Below, piece after piece: positions 52,815 through 62,063 of a stretch of 64,000 bases of DNA. A program made the position numbers and the translations under genes. The stretch is from Streptomyces sp. HUAS 15-9 (GTDB lineage Bacteria > Actinomycetota > Actinomycetes > Streptomycetales > Streptomycetaceae). The stretch covers positions 5,332,001 through 5,396,000 of the forward strand of contig NZ_CP106798.1 in NCBI RefSeq assembly GCF_025642155.1, in the 5' to 3' direction. How positions within the stretch are numbered: position 1 is the stretch's first letter; every line of letters begins with the position of its first letter. The notes beneath the pieces are model-generated. The model worked only from the letters and a program-made list of their open reading frames with translations. It did not search any database and was not told where the DNA came from.

Positions 52815-53225
52815 GTGACTGTCGAGTATGTGAGAACACAGCAGGAGACCAGGCCGCATGCGGCGGCGAAGCCGGTGCGGTGGGCGGCCGACGCGGTGGC
52901 GACCATGCGTGAGGGCGCGCGGGTGCGGCTCGACTACTCGGCGCAGAGCCTGTGGCGCGTCGACCGGCTGATCGAGGACATCCGGCGCGAGGACGCCCCG
53001 TACGCCGCCGTCGAGAACGTGCTGCGCGCTCTGGGCGCGTACGCCGGTGAGGTGATCGTCCGGCAGACCGGCGCCGAGTGGTGGGCGACCGGCGGCGACC
53101 ACTGGGTCCGTACGCCCGACGGCCAGCTCTGGGACCCCATCGACGAGGCCCGCCGCTGCTTCGACGGGCAGGGGTCGCTGCGACTGCTGTGCCGGGACGC
53201 GACGGCCGCGTCCGCACGGCTCTGA
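52815..53225 (+). CDS. Hypothetical protein
   Basis: 136 aa from GTG 52,815. WAADAVATMREGARVRLDYS, SLWRVDRLIEDIRREDAPYA, VENVLRALGAYAGEVIVRQT and GAEWWATGGDHWVRTPDG form a small alpha/beta protein of a type frequent in streptomycetes near DUF1877-like genes. No catalytic motif seen. A bidirectional terminator lies 80 bp after it. Confidence 0.72.
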   Translation: MTVEYVRTQQETRPHAAAKPVRWAADAVATMREGARVRLDYSAQSLWRVDRLIEDIRREDAPYAAVENVLRALGAYAGEVIVRQTGAEWWATGGDHWVRTPDGQLWDPIDEARRCFDGQGSLRLLCRDATAASARL

Positions 53226-53305
53226 CAGGCCGCGTCCGTACGGCTGTGACAGGGCGCAGCCGTACGGCTCGGATGAACCGAATGCGCACGGCTCGGAAAG
53301 ACCGA

Positions 53306-53338
53306 CGGCCGGGGCCCCGCTCAGCGGGACCCCGGCCG
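53306..53338. terminator. Bidirectional terminator
   Basis: CGGCCGGGG and CCCCGGCCG enclose an inner stem CCCGC/GCGGG; it lies between the convergent genes ending at 53,225 and 53,353. Confidence 0.85.
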
Positions 53339-53352
53339 ACTGCTGAACGGCG

Positions 53353-56058
53353 TTACGGCGTCAGCGCCTGGCCCAGCCGGGCTCCCGCCGGTGTGCCCAG
53401 CGCCGACCTGCTGAGGACGAGGGTCTGGGTGTAGCCGAGGCCCGTGCTGTTGCTCGGCAGGTACATCAGGATGCCGTCACCGGCGTCCTCGCCCTCCACA
53501 CCGACCGTCAGATCGGCGCGCCCGTACCCGGACAGGTCCGTCAGGGACACCGACGAGCCGAACCGGTCGTCGGTCTCGGTGCTGCCGGGGACCCCCGTGG
53601 TGTCCTGCGAAACGAGGACCGCCCCGGAGCCGGTGAGACCGGAGGCGCCGCCCTTGACCAGGAGCGCCGCGCCCGCGTTGGAGCGATTCACGCCCGCGCG
53701 GATGAGGTCCTCGCCGGGGGCGCCCGCGAGGACGTCCGGGTAGCCGTCACCGTTGAAGTCGCCGACGGAGACGGCGGTACCGAGGGCGTCACCGGACTCG
53801 TCCGCCCCGGGGACGCCCGTCGTGTCCTGGTGGATCACGGTCATGCCGGTGGTCGTGAAGCCCGTCGACGTGCCCGGGACCATCGTGACCTGGCCGCCCG
53901 CCTTGCCGCCGGACTCGCTCGCGACCGGCTGGCCGATGACGATGTCGTCGTTGCCGTTGCCGTTGACGTCTCCGGCCGCGATCGACCGGCCGCCCTTGAC
54001 GGAGATGACCCCCGCCTTGGTCAGACCCGTCGCCGAGCCGGAGAACCGGACCACGCGCCCGATGCCGCCCGCGTCACGGTAGTTGAGGGCCACGTCGCCG
54101 TAGCCGTCCCGGTTGAAGTCGCCGGTAGCGGCGTCCAGGTAGGCCACCGAACCCGTGGCGGTGGTCAGGGTGCCGGCGGTGGTGGCGCCACCGGTCAGCC
54201 GGACGTTCCAGTTGCCGCCCTTGCCGGTGCCGGCCGAGAACACGTCCGCCTTGCCGTCGCCGTTGAAGTCGCCGACCGTGACCGTGGAGCCGAGCCTGGC
54301 GCCCGTCGACGTGACACCCGACGTGGTGTACGAGAAGCCGGAGTCGAGGCCCGGCCCGTACAGCACCGTCACCGCGCCCCGGTCCGCGTGGCCGCTGGTG
54401 TCGTCCTCGCCGGGTACGCCGATCGCGAGGTCGGCGTAGCCGTCGCCGTTGACGTCGCCCCAGGAGGTCGAGGTGCCGAACGCGTCGCCGCTCTCGGAGG
54501 AGCCGGGGACACCGGGGCTGTTCTGGGTGAGCGTCACCTTCGACGCCTTGACCGGCCCGTCGACACCGCCCGGCACGACGGTCACCGAGTTCGCCCTGGG
54601 GGTGCCGGCGACCAGATCGGCGATGCCGTCACGGTTGTAGTCCGAGGTGCGCAGGGCGTGCGAGACACCCGGAGTCCTGGCCAGCGCGGCGATCAGGGGG
54701 AGCTTCTTGTAGAGGTTGTCGCCGGGGCAGGCCGTGGAGTTGGTGTCCCGGTGGCCGAGGACGCGCGGCAGCGTGATGGACGCGCCCTTCGCGACCTTGT
54801 TGCCGTCGACACCCGCGTCGCTGCCGGAGGTCAGCGTCACCTTGCCGGTCGGGTCGACGCCGTACATCCCGAACTTCCAGGCCACGATGCGTGCGATCGA
54901 GTCGATCGCGGCCCGGGACGGCTGCGCGCTCATGTAGTTGCCGATGTACGAGATGCCGACCGTGTTGGTGTTGAACCCGATGTCGTGCGCGCCGATCACC
55001 GGCAGGTCCGCGCCGCCGCTGCGGCCCTCGAAGATCTGGCCGCAGCGGTCGACGACGAAGTTGTAGCCGAGGTCGAAGTAGCCGCGGGCGAAGTGCTCCT
55101 GCTGGATGGTCCGCATGCGGGCGGAGGACTGGGCGCAGGACAGCATGTTGTCGCTGTCGACACCCGTGTGGTGGACCACGGCGGCCTTGATCTCGGTGCC
55201 GTACTCAGGTGTGCCGTTGTAGTCGGTGGAGGCGCCCCACTCGGCCTGCGTGATGATCGGCGGCTTCGCGACCGTGGAGGGACGCGGGGACGGGACCGTA
55301 CTGGACGGGGACGGTGAGACGGACGCGGAGTCGGACGCGGAGGCCGAGTCCGACACGGAGGCCGAAGGCGAGTCGGACGGCGGGTCCGTCGGGACCGGCG
55401 AGTCGCTCGGCGTGGCGGTCTCGGCCGGGGAGTCCGTCGGCAGCGGAGCGTCCGTCGTCGCCGGGGAGTCCGTCACCGGGGCGGTGGTCTCCTCCGCGAA
55501 CGCCGCGGGCTCCGTGGCGCCCTTCGGATCGGGGCCCGGGTCGAGCAGCCTGACGTCCATGCCAGCCGGCTGGCCGCCCGCCTCGGTGCCGTCGGCGTTC
55601 ACCAGGCGCACCTGGACGCCGTCGGAGTCACCGGTCCACAGCGAGGCCGTACCGCCGCGCACGGCACCGGCGGCCCGCTGTGCCTCAACCCCGTCGGCCT
55701 GGAACGGATCGTCCGCCAGCCGCTGCCACGTGGACCACTTGCCCGTCTCGATGTCCCGGGTGCGCACCTCGGGCCTGCCCTTGGCGTTCGCGTGGGCGTC
55801 GTCCCAGGTCAGCAACAGCGCGCTGAACCGGTCGGTGCCCTGCTGACCCAGGCCCTTGCGGCCCGCGCCCCGGCTCTCCAACTTGACCGTGTGCACGGCC
55901 GCCTTGCGGCCCGCGCCCTTGCCGTCGCTCTGCGCGCCGGGATCCGCGATCGCATAGGTCACGGCTCCCGCGCCGCCCAGGGCGACGGCTCCGAGTGTCA
56001 GCCACGCCCTTCGCTTGAGACTGAGCGGTCTGTACGCACGCGTCCTGCGAGGACTCAA
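53353..56058 (-). CDS. Secreted N-acetylmuramoyl-L-alanine amidase (PGRP) with FG-GAP repeat domain
   Basis: 901 aa from TTG 56,058. A signal peptide (AWLTLGAVALGGAGAVTYAI), an N-terminal beta region (residues 50-175), a low-complexity Ser/Asp/Pro linker (about 187-262), a PGRP/amidase_2 domain (about 265-455; AAVVHHTGVDSDNMLSCAQS, FDLGYNFVVDRCGQIFEGR, VLGHRDTNSTACPGDN with zinc ligands), then six or seven FG-GAP/VCBS repeats to the end (repeated GDVNGDGYADLAIGVPGED and GDFNGDGKADVF, with Ca2+-binding DxNxDG). The repeats form a beta-propeller. It probably cleaves peptidoglycan outside the cell while the propeller binds surface or protein partners. Confidence 0.93.
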   Translation of the reverse strand: MSPRRTRAYRPLSLKRRAWLTLGAVALGGAGAVTYAIADPGAQSDGKGAGRKAAVHTVKLESRGAGRKGLGQQGTDRFSALLLTWDDAHANAKGRPEVRTRDIETGKWSTWQRLADDPFQADGVEAQRAAGAVRGGTASLWTGDSDGVQVRLVNADGTEAGGQPAGMDVRLLDPGPDPKGATEPAAFAEETTAPVTDSPATTDAPLPTDSPAETATPSDSPVPTDPPSDSPSASVSDSASASDSASVSPSPSSTVPSPRPSTVAKPPIITQAEWGASTDYNGTPEYGTEIKAAVVHHTGVDSDNMLSCAQSSARMRTIQQEHFARGYFDLGYNFVVDRCGQIFEGRSGGADLPVIGAHDIGFNTNTVGISYIGNYMSAQPSRAAIDSIARIVAWKFGMYGVDPTGKVTLTSGSDAGVDGNKVAKGASITLPRVLGHRDTNSTACPGDNLYKKLPLIAALARTPGVSHALRTSDYNRDGIADLVAGTPRANSVTVVPGGVDGPVKASKVTLTQNSPGVPGSSESGDAFGTSTSWGDVNGDGYADLAIGVPGEDDTSGHADRGAVTVLYGPGLDSGFSYTTSGVTSTGARLGSTVTVGDFNGDGKADVFSAGTGKGGNWNVRLTGGATTAGTLTTATGSVAYLDAATGDFNRDGYGDVALNYRDAGGIGRVVRFSGSATGLTKAGVISVKGGRSIAAGDVNGNGNDDIVIGQPVASESGGKAGGQVTMVPGTSTGFTTTGMTVIHQDTTGVPGADESGDALGTAVSVGDFNGDGYPDVLAGAPGEDLIRAGVNRSNAGAALLVKGGASGLTGSGAVLVSQDTTGVPGSTETDDRFGSSVSLTDLSGYGRADLTVGVEGEDAGDGILMYLPSNSTGLGYTQTLVLSRSALGTPAGARLGQALTP

Positions 56059-56226
56059 CTACCCCACCCTAGAAATGAACCACGATGACACCACCTGTCA
56101 CACAGGCGATACTTGTAAAGCGCACGGGTAGGTACGGACGTCACCCGACGCGCGCCCGGGACATCCAACTCCCGCCAACACACAGGAGATTGACCTGGAG
56201 GGACTCGTCCGAGGACGACACAGCCG

Positions 56227-56512
56227 ACGAATTCCCTCGGCAAGTCCTGTGGGGCGGTGGTGCTCTACGCCGTGGCGGCGTTCCTGGTGGTGTGCAGCTT
56301 CGCCATGACGATCGAGGCGGGACAATCCGGCGGCGTTTCCCGGCCGACGTGACAGCGACGGGGCCTACGGCGCACTGCTGTGCGTGGGCCTCGCGACGCT
56401 TTCCGCGGTGGTGGCGGCGACACTCTCGCGGCGACGTCTCTCCCAGGCCGCGTGCGTGGCGATCATTGCTGTGTGCGTCTACCGGACGATCAGCGTCTCC
56501 GGGCAGCTCTGA
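56227..56512 (+). pseudogene. Frameshifted small membrane protein gene
   Basis: One frame reads GAVVLYAVAAFLVVCSFAMT and stops at 56,350; the next frame, offset by one base, continues YGALLCVGLATLSAVVAATL and VAIIAVCVYRTISVSGQL and stops at 56,512. Together they make a three-helix protein interrupted by a single-base shift. No clear start codon is present in the first frame. It may be a decayed gene or a sequencing error. The rest of 56,059-56,610 shows no gene. Confidence 0.4.
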
Positions 56513-56610
56513 CGGTAGGGGATCAGCGTCATCGGCGGCCTGGCGGGCATCCGCCGGGCGTCGCGGGACGCGACCTCTTCGAGGCGGGCGGCCGCGTAGG
56601 GTCTGCGCTC

Positions 56611-57741
56611 GTGAACGTTGCCGTGGACACCGTGGTGCTCGTGTCGGTCGTGCTCGCCCTCGCGCTCGCCCCGCGTGTGGTACGTGGCCGCGCTGTCCCC
56701 GGGGCGGGTCGCCCCGTGCCGCCGCCGCTCGCCGCGCTGGTGGTGGTGACCGGGTTGATCTACGTCAACCAGGTGCTGTTCACCGTGTACGTGCTGCGCG
56801 TGCACGGCGGTGACCCGTCCTTCATCGCCCGGTACCTGCCGACCGGGTGGTTCGACCTCGCCTCCGCGAATCCGGTGCTGCGGCGGCTGGCGTTCGGCTT
56901 CCCCGCCCCCTCGCTGCTCGCGCCGTCCGTCCTGCGTGTCCAGGCCTTCCTCGAACTCCCCTTTGTCCTGCTGGCGTTCGCGACGGTCGTGCGGTGGCTC
57001 GACGCCGGTCTGTGGCGGCGGATCGCCCGGTCCGCGCTGCTGCCGCTGGCGTCGGTGTCGTACACCGTCGTGTTCTGCCTGGTGGAGTGGGATCTGCGGA
57101 ATCCGTACACGGTGGACGACATCGTGGTGCGGGGTGTCTCGGCGGTCGTCACGCCGTACGTCCTCGCCCGCCTCGCGGCACGCGAAACGGGTGCGTCACG
57201 CACCCCGGCCTCCATGCCCGGACTGCTGGTGTTCATCGGCTCGTTGGGGGCACTCGGCGTGCTCGTCCTCGTCGTGTACGACACCGCGCTGCTCTACAAC
57301 CTGGGGCGGCTGGGCGAGCGCCTGCCGATGACGGCGTCGGCTGTCGGCGTGCTGATCGTGCTCCGCAGGCTCGCGGCCCGGCTCGCCGAGCCGTCAACAC
57401 CCGGCCCTACGCTGGCCTTCGTACGCCATACGCTCGGCAACTGGCTCGCGCTGTTCTTCCTCCCCGCGCTGGCGGTGCGCTACGGCGTCATGTTCGGGAC
57501 ACCGCAACTCGTCGCGGCAAGCGGTCTGCTGATGGTCGTGACCGCCGTCGGCCTCGCCTGGCGGGACGTGGCGGTCCAGGCATGGCGGCTGGGGGCCGCC
57601 GTCCTCGCAGCCGCCGTCGGGGCCTGCGCGGCCGCCTGGGTGACCCCCGAGTCGTACTACGAAGTCACCCTTCTGTCGGCGACAGCCGCGTTCCTGGTGA
57701 CGGGCGTCGTGGTCGGCGGCCTGGTCGACGACAGGGCCTAG
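56611..57741 (+). CDS. Polytopic membrane protein, unknown function
   Basis: 376 aa from GTG 56,611. Ten or so helices: VDTVVLVSVVLALALAPRVV, LAALVVVTGLIYVNQVLFTV, LLPLASVSYTVVFCLVEWDL, LLVFIGSLGALGVLVLVVYD, WLALFFLPALAVRYGVMF and LLSATAAFLVTGVVVGGLVD. I do not recognise the family. It is convergent with the next gene, the stop codons overlapping by 4 bases. Confidence 0.75.
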   Translation: MNVAVDTVVLVSVVLALALAPRVVRGRAVPGAGRPVPPPLAALVVVTGLIYVNQVLFTVYVLRVHGGDPSFIARYLPTGWFDLASANPVLRRLAFGFPAPSLLAPSVLRVQAFLELPFVLLAFATVVRWLDAGLWRRIARSALLPLASVSYTVVFCLVEWDLRNPYTVDDIVVRGVSAVVTPYVLARLAARETGASRTPASMPGLLVFIGSLGALGVLVLVVYDTALLYNLGRLGERLPMTASAVGVLIVLRRLAARLAEPSTPGPTLAFVRHTLGNWLALFFLPALAVRYGVMFGTPQLVAASGLLMVVTAVGLAWRDVAVQAWRLGAAVLAAAVGACAAAWVTPESYYEVTLLSATAAFLVTGVVVGGLVDDRA

Positions 57742-58160
57742 TCCGCCGTAACTCCCCAGTAGCCGATCTGCGTCGGCCGTCCGTCGGCGTACAGCACCGT
57801 GCATCTGCCCTGCGCGCGGCCGGGAAAGTCGAGCCGTTCGGAGTTCAGGGCGTCCAGCCAGTCGGCGTGGGTGGGGTGGCCGTCGGGGGCCCAGGCCCGG
57901 ATCTCCTGCTCCGTCAGCGGGCGCATGAAGGGGCCGTCCTCTGGGTCCTTGGGGTCTATGAGCAGGGGGAAGTCCAGGACCGAGTACGTGCCACCGGTGA
58001 AGATGTACTCGTGCCAGGCCGGATCCCGCCACAACTCCTCGATCGTCCGGCCGGGGAATCCGTGGTCGTCCAGCGCCAGTTCCGCGTCCTGGGCCTGCCG
58101 GAACGCCGCCGCCAGGTCACGCTGGTACGGGCCCGTGTTCAGCCAGCAGTCGCCGCCCAT
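57738..58160 (-). CDS. Hypothetical protein
   Basis: 140 aa from ATG 58,160; the longer frame upstream crosses the sigma-factor promoter. WLNTGPYQRDLAAAFRQAQD, ELALDDHGFPGRTIEELW, WHEYIFTGGTYSVLDFPLLI and a C-terminal RCTVLYADGRPTQIGYWGVT. This is a streptomycete-type conserved protein with no function known to me. Divergent from the sigma-factor gene. Confidence 0.75.
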   Translation of the reverse strand: MGGDCWLNTGPYQRDLAAAFRQAQDAELALDDHGFPGRTIEELWRDPAWHEYIFTGGTYSVLDFPLLIDPKDPEDGPFMRPLTEQEIRAWAPDGHPTHADWLDALNSERLDFPGRAQGRCTVLYADGRPTQIGYWGVTAD

Positions 58161-58292
58161 GCCGATGCCTCCGCTGCAAGGTCTTCGGTCAGTGGGGCAG
58201 CAGCGTAGGAGACACCACTGACATCGGCCGGGGCCGGCGGGACGGCCGGAGCTGTGACAGTTCTGTGAGCATCGGCGCTGAGAAACGTGGGA

Positions 58293-58319
58293 CGTGGGAC
58301 ACGCCTGTCGTGTCCCACG
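58293..58319. promoter_or_regulatory. Perfect 11-bp inverted repeat upstream of the first sigma gene
   Basis: CGTGGGACACG and CGTGTCCCACG flank CCTGT. If the sigma gene starts at TTG 58,379 the repeat lies about 60 bp upstream of it in the leader or promoter; if it starts at GTG 58,265 it is inside the coding region. Confidence 0.5.
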
Positions 58320-58378
58320 GAACGGATTCGCTGCCGGCGCGCACACGAGCGCGGGCTCGGTACGGACGAGGACGGTTC

Positions 58379-59008
58379 TTGGGCCAGGGAGGGGAACCCC
58401 GCCGCGGTCAGGCGTACGACGGGGAGCTGGGCGCGGCCGTCGCGCGGGCCCAGGAGGGCGACGAGACAGCTTTCACGGTCGTGTACCGGCTGGTGCAGCC
58501 GGGCCTGCTCGGCTATCTGCGCGGCCTGGTCGGCGACGACGCCGAGGACGTGGCCTCGGACGCCTGGCTGGAGATCGCCCGGGACCTGGGCAGGTTCAAG
58601 GGCGACGGGGCCGGCTTCCGCGGCTGGAGCGCGACGATCGCCCGGCACCGGGCGCTGGACCATCTGCGCCGCCGGCGGGTACGGCCCCGGGCGACGGCGC
58701 TGGAACAGGACGTACTGGAGCTGCCCGGCCGGCACAGCACACACGAGCAGGCGCTGGAGGCCATCTCGACCGAGGGCGCGCTGAGTCTGCTGCGCGAGCT
58801 GCCGCGCGACCAGGCCGAGGCCGTCCTGCTGCGCGTGGTCGTCGGCCTCGACGGCCCCGCGGCGGCACGGGTCCTGGGCAAGCGCCCCGGCGCCGTGCGC
58901 ACCGCCGCGTACCGGGGGCTGAAGAGGCTGGCCCGGCGGCTCGGCGCCGGGGACGAGGCGGAAGGTGTGACGGAAGACGGCTCTCGCACGCTGGGGGAGT
59001 CGACATGA
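58379..59008 (+). CDS. ECF-type RNA polymerase sigma factor (first of two)
   Basis: 209 aa from TTG 58,379 (GAGGACGG upstream); an alternative GTG at 58,265 adds 38 residues with no family match. Region 2 (VYRLVQPGLLGYLRGLVGDD, ASDAWLEIARDLGRFKG, FRGWSATIARHRALDHLRRR) and region 4 (LRELPRDQAEAVLLRVVVGL, AARVLGKRPGAVRTAAYRGL) are complete. It closely resembles the sigma factor at 60,132. A membrane protein gene follows, the usual place for an anti-sigma factor. Confidence 0.9.
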   Translation: MGQGGEPRRGQAYDGELGAAVARAQEGDETAFTVVYRLVQPGLLGYLRGLVGDDAEDVASDAWLEIARDLGRFKGDGAGFRGWSATIARHRALDHLRRRRVRPRATALEQDVLELPGRHSTHEQALEAISTEGALSLLRELPRDQAEAVLLRVVVGLDGPAAARVLGKRPGAVRTAAYRGLKRLARRLGAGDEAEGVTEDGSRTLGEST

Positions 59009-59050
59009 ACAAAAGCGGCGGCGCACCGCCGGACAGGGATGGAAGCGGAC

Positions 59051-59782
59051 ATGGGTGAACGGCGAAGCGGCGGCGGTCTTTCCGGCCGTCGGCGCGTGCA
59101 CCCGGACGGCGCCGACCCCCGTGGGACGTTCGAGCCCGAGAATCTGGAGGTGCTCCTCGGTGCCGCGCTGCGCGCGGGTGCCGTCGACCCCGAGGCCGAG
59201 CAGCGTGCCGCGGCCGCGTTCCGGGCCGCCCGTGACGCCGGGGCGCACCGGGCGGGGACCCGCCGCCGGGACGACTGGCAACCCCGTGAGCGCGGGCGCG
59301 CACGGCGCTCGGTGAGGACCACGGTGACGATGGCGCTGGCGAGCCTCACCCTGGGCGGCGTCGCCGTCGCGGCCATCGGCACGGTCACCTCCTCGCACGG
59401 AGGGAACGACGACGGGCACCACCCGGCACCGGCGACCGGCACCACCGACGGACCCGCCGTCCGGCCGTCCCGCACCTCGCTCGCCCCGTCCGGCCCCGCG
59501 ACCCACGGCCGCCCGGACACCGCCAACGACACCCTTGCCCACTGCCGTGCCTATGAGCAGGCCAAGGACCGCGGCAAGGCGCTGGGTTCGACGGCCTGGC
59601 AGCGGCTGGCGCAGGCCGCGGGCGGCGAGCAGAACGTCGCGGCGTACTGCGCCCGGCAACTGGCGCAGACGGAGAGCGACAAGGCGAAGCAGTCCGGCAA
59701 TACGGGCAAGGGTGACAAGAGTGATGAGTCGGGCAGTACCGTGAAGGGCAGTCCGAACCCGAACTCGACCAAGAAGAAGTGA
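59051..59782 (+). CDS. Single-helix membrane partner of the first sigma factor (putative anti-sigma)
   Basis: 243 aa (ATG 59,039 gives four more residues). A cytoplasmic N-terminal part with FEPENLEVLLGAALRAGAVD and AEQRAAAAFRAARDAGAHRA, a membrane helix (TTVTMALASLTLGGVAVAAI), and a Pro/Ser/Gly/Lys-rich outside part containing two Cys (LAHCRAYEQAKDRG, VAAYCARQLAQTESD). It resembles the product at 60,794 in layout and in the KDRGKALGSTAW/ RDIRDGKTLGSG area. It lacks an obvious zinc anti-sigma motif, so the role is inferred from position. Confidence 0.75.
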   Translation: MGERRSGGGLSGRRRVHPDGADPRGTFEPENLEVLLGAALRAGAVDPEAEQRAAAAFRAARDAGAHRAGTRRRDDWQPRERGRARRSVRTTVTMALASLTLGGVAVAAIGTVTSSHGGNDDGHHPAPATGTTDGPAVRPSRTSLAPSGPATHGRPDTANDTLAHCRAYEQAKDRGKALGSTAWQRLAQAAGGEQNVAAYCARQLAQTESDKAKQSGNTGKGDKSDESGSTVKGSPNPNSTKKK

Positions 59783-60131
59783 TTCCCGCCAAGGAGAAGT
59801 GATTCGGCTCACTCCGGATTTGACCGTGGGTGGCCGGATTTGCGCTGCCGAGGCAACGGCCGGAGCCGCCACCCCCCACAGGAGAGGCCCCGGCCGTCGC
59901 GCGGCACGGGCCGCGCGGCGACCCGTACTCCCTACAGCGCCATGAGTGCGTTTTCTGTCACACCTCGGTGCGTCACGAGTTAGTTGCATCTTGTACGGAC
60001 ATGGACGAGGAGCGGTTTCAGGTCGTAACGTGCCATTCGCGTCGAGCGTGGATGCATGACCAGTGCATCGATCGGCGGACTCGAAGCCGCGACATCTACG
60101 GAAGCCGCGACCATCTACTGAGGAACCACGG

Positions 60132-60794
60132 GTGCTGGGGGACGACGCGGAGCTGACCGCCGCGGTGCGTGCGGCACAGGACGGGGACGAGACCGCTTTC
60201 CGGACTGTGTACCGCGCTGTACATCCGCGGCTGCTCGGTTACGTACGGACGCTGGTCGGCGATCCGGACGCCGAGGACGTGACGTCCGAGGCCTGGCTGC
60301 AGATAGCCCGTGACCTGGAGCGGTTCAGCGGCGACGCGGACCGGTTCCGCGGCTGGGCGGCCCGTATAGCCCGCAACCGCGCGCTGGACCACATACGGAT
60401 GCGCGGACGCCGCCCCGCGATCGGCGGCGACGAGACCGAACTGTCCGGCCGGGCGGCCGAGTCCGACACCGCGGGCGAGGCCATCGAGGCCCTGGCCACC
60501 GGCAGCACCCTCTCCCTCATCGCGCGGCTCCCGCAGGACCAGGCCGAAGCGGTCGTGCTGCGGGTCGTCGTGGGCCTCGACGCCAAGACCGCGGCCGAGA
60601 CGCTCGGCAAGCGCGCGGGCGCCGTACGCACCGCCGCACACCGCGGGTTGAAGCGGCTCGCGGAACTGCTCGGGGAGGATCCGGAAGCGGCCGGAGTGCT
60701 CGACGCGCTGCCCGCCCAGCGAGAACCACGCCGCCGTGCGGTGACGTCCGCCACTGTGACGCATACGCGAGCGCGGACGCAGAAGGACATGTGA
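60132..60794 (+). CDS. ECF-type RNA polymerase sigma factor (second of two)
   Basis: 220 aa from GTG 60,132 (GAGGAA upstream). Region 2 (VYRAVHPRLLGYVRTLVGDP, TSEAWLQIARDLERFSGD, FRGWAARIARNRALDHIRM) and region 4 (IARLPQDQAEAVVLRVVVGL, AAETLGKRAGAVRTAAHRGL). Similar throughout to the sigma factor at 58,379, so the locus arose by duplication. About 350 bp without a clear gene precede it (59,783-60,131), AT-richer and presumably promoter. The stop overlaps the next start by one base (TGATG). Confidence 0.92.
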   Translation: MLGDDAELTAAVRAAQDGDETAFRTVYRAVHPRLLGYVRTLVGDPDAEDVTSEAWLQIARDLERFSGDADRFRGWAARIARNRALDHIRMRGRRPAIGGDETELSGRAAESDTAGEAIEALATGSTLSLIARLPQDQAEAVVLRVVVGLDAKTAAETLGKRAGAVRTAAHRGLKRLAELLGEDPEAAGVLDALPAQREPRRRAVTSATVTHTRARTQKDM

Positions 60795-61901
60795 TGGCCG
60801 ACGAGCAGGACAAGTGGCTGGACCGGGAAACGGCGGAACATCTGCTGCGCGGTGAGTCGCTCGAAGCCGTCGACGCCTCCGCCCGCGAGCAGGCCGAGCG
60901 ACTCGCCAAGGCCCTCGGCGCACTCGCCCCCGACGCCGCCCCGGCCGGTGCCGAACTCCCCGGTGAGGAAGCCGCGTTGGCCGCCTTCCGCAAGGCGCGC
61001 GAGGCAACGGCCGCCGAGCGGTTCACCGCCGGTCACGGCCACGGCGCCGAGTCCGCCGCGCGCCGCACCGGCCGCTCCTTCGACGTCGGCCTGGTCCGTA
61101 TCGGCGGCCCGTCCCGCGCCGCCCGGCTGCCGCGCTCCCGCCCGCGCTGGGCCCGCCCCGCACGCCTGGGGGCTCGCCGCCGCGCTGGCCGTGGGCATGG
61201 TCGGCGGGGTCGCCGTGGCCGCCGGCACCGGAGCCCTGCCGACGCCCTTCGGCGACGAGAAGCCCGGGTCCGGGGCCTCGGTCTCGGCCGCCGCGACCCC
61301 CGACCGCCCGGCCGGCTCGCCCTCGCGGGACAGCGTGCCGGGCGGTACGTCCGGTGCGCCTACGCCCGGCGGCACGGCGGGGGTCGGGCCGAGCGGCGGC
61401 CCCTCGCGCGACACGGCGGGCAAGGACGGCGAGGACGGCAAGAGCAAGGACAAGGGCGGCACCCCCGGCTCCACCGACGGGACCGGCACCTGGTGGCGCG
61501 GCGTGGCCGAGGCCTGCCGCGACATCCGGGACGGCAAGACCCTGGGCTCGGGCCGCAGGCGCACCCTGGAGGGGGCGGCTGGCGGCTCCGCGCGGGTGTG
61601 GAAGTACTGCGAGGCCGTCCTGAAGGCCGCGGCCGACGCCTCCGGCGAGGACGGCGACGGCAAGGGCGGCGACGGCAAGGGCGGCGACGGCCAGGGCGAC
61701 CAGGACGGCCAGGGCGACCAGGACGGCCAGGACGGCCACGGACGGGACGGGCACGGCCGCCATCGCCGCGGCGGCGGCAACGACCATCACCAGAACGGCG
61801 GGGTCGGCCTGCCCGCCCCGACGGCCTTCGGCCCGCAGCGCCCCACCGGTCCCGACCGGACACCCCTCCCGTTGCCCAGCCCGACGTACAGCGCGCTCTG
61901 A
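60794..61901 (+). pseudogene. Membrane partner of the second sigma factor, frameshifted
   Basis: The ATG frame encodes the cytoplasmic part (KWLDRETAEHLLRGESLEAV, EAALAAFRKAREATAAERF, FDVGLVRIGGPSRAARLPRS) and then becomes Arg/Gly nonsense after about 61,150. The frame one base on continues logically with the membrane helix (WGLAAALAVGMVGGVAVAAG), a Pro/Ser linker, WWRGVAEACRDIRDGKTLGS and VWKYCEAVLKAAADA, and Gly/Asp/His-rich repeats to 61,901. The 1108-base span is one too many. The extra base lies around CCCGCACGCCTGGGGG (61,155-61,175). Real inactivation and sequencing error are both possible. Confidence 0.75.
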
Positions 61902-62063
61902 CCCCTTCCCCGCGTCTGTGACCTGCGCTTTCATAAGTCGCAGAAGTTTTTTCGCGGGGGGTGTGACGTTTTCAGCAGCTCGCACGCAGTACTGAGTGAG
62001 CCGACTGGTCATCGGCCGTCGCACTGAGCCGGGGTTCCCCCCGTACCTACGGCTCGTGCACCT

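Noticed and set aside
59830..60156. Cys-containing frame upstream of the second sigma gene
   Set aside because: AT-richer sequence with no ribosome binding site or codon bias; more likely promoter region.
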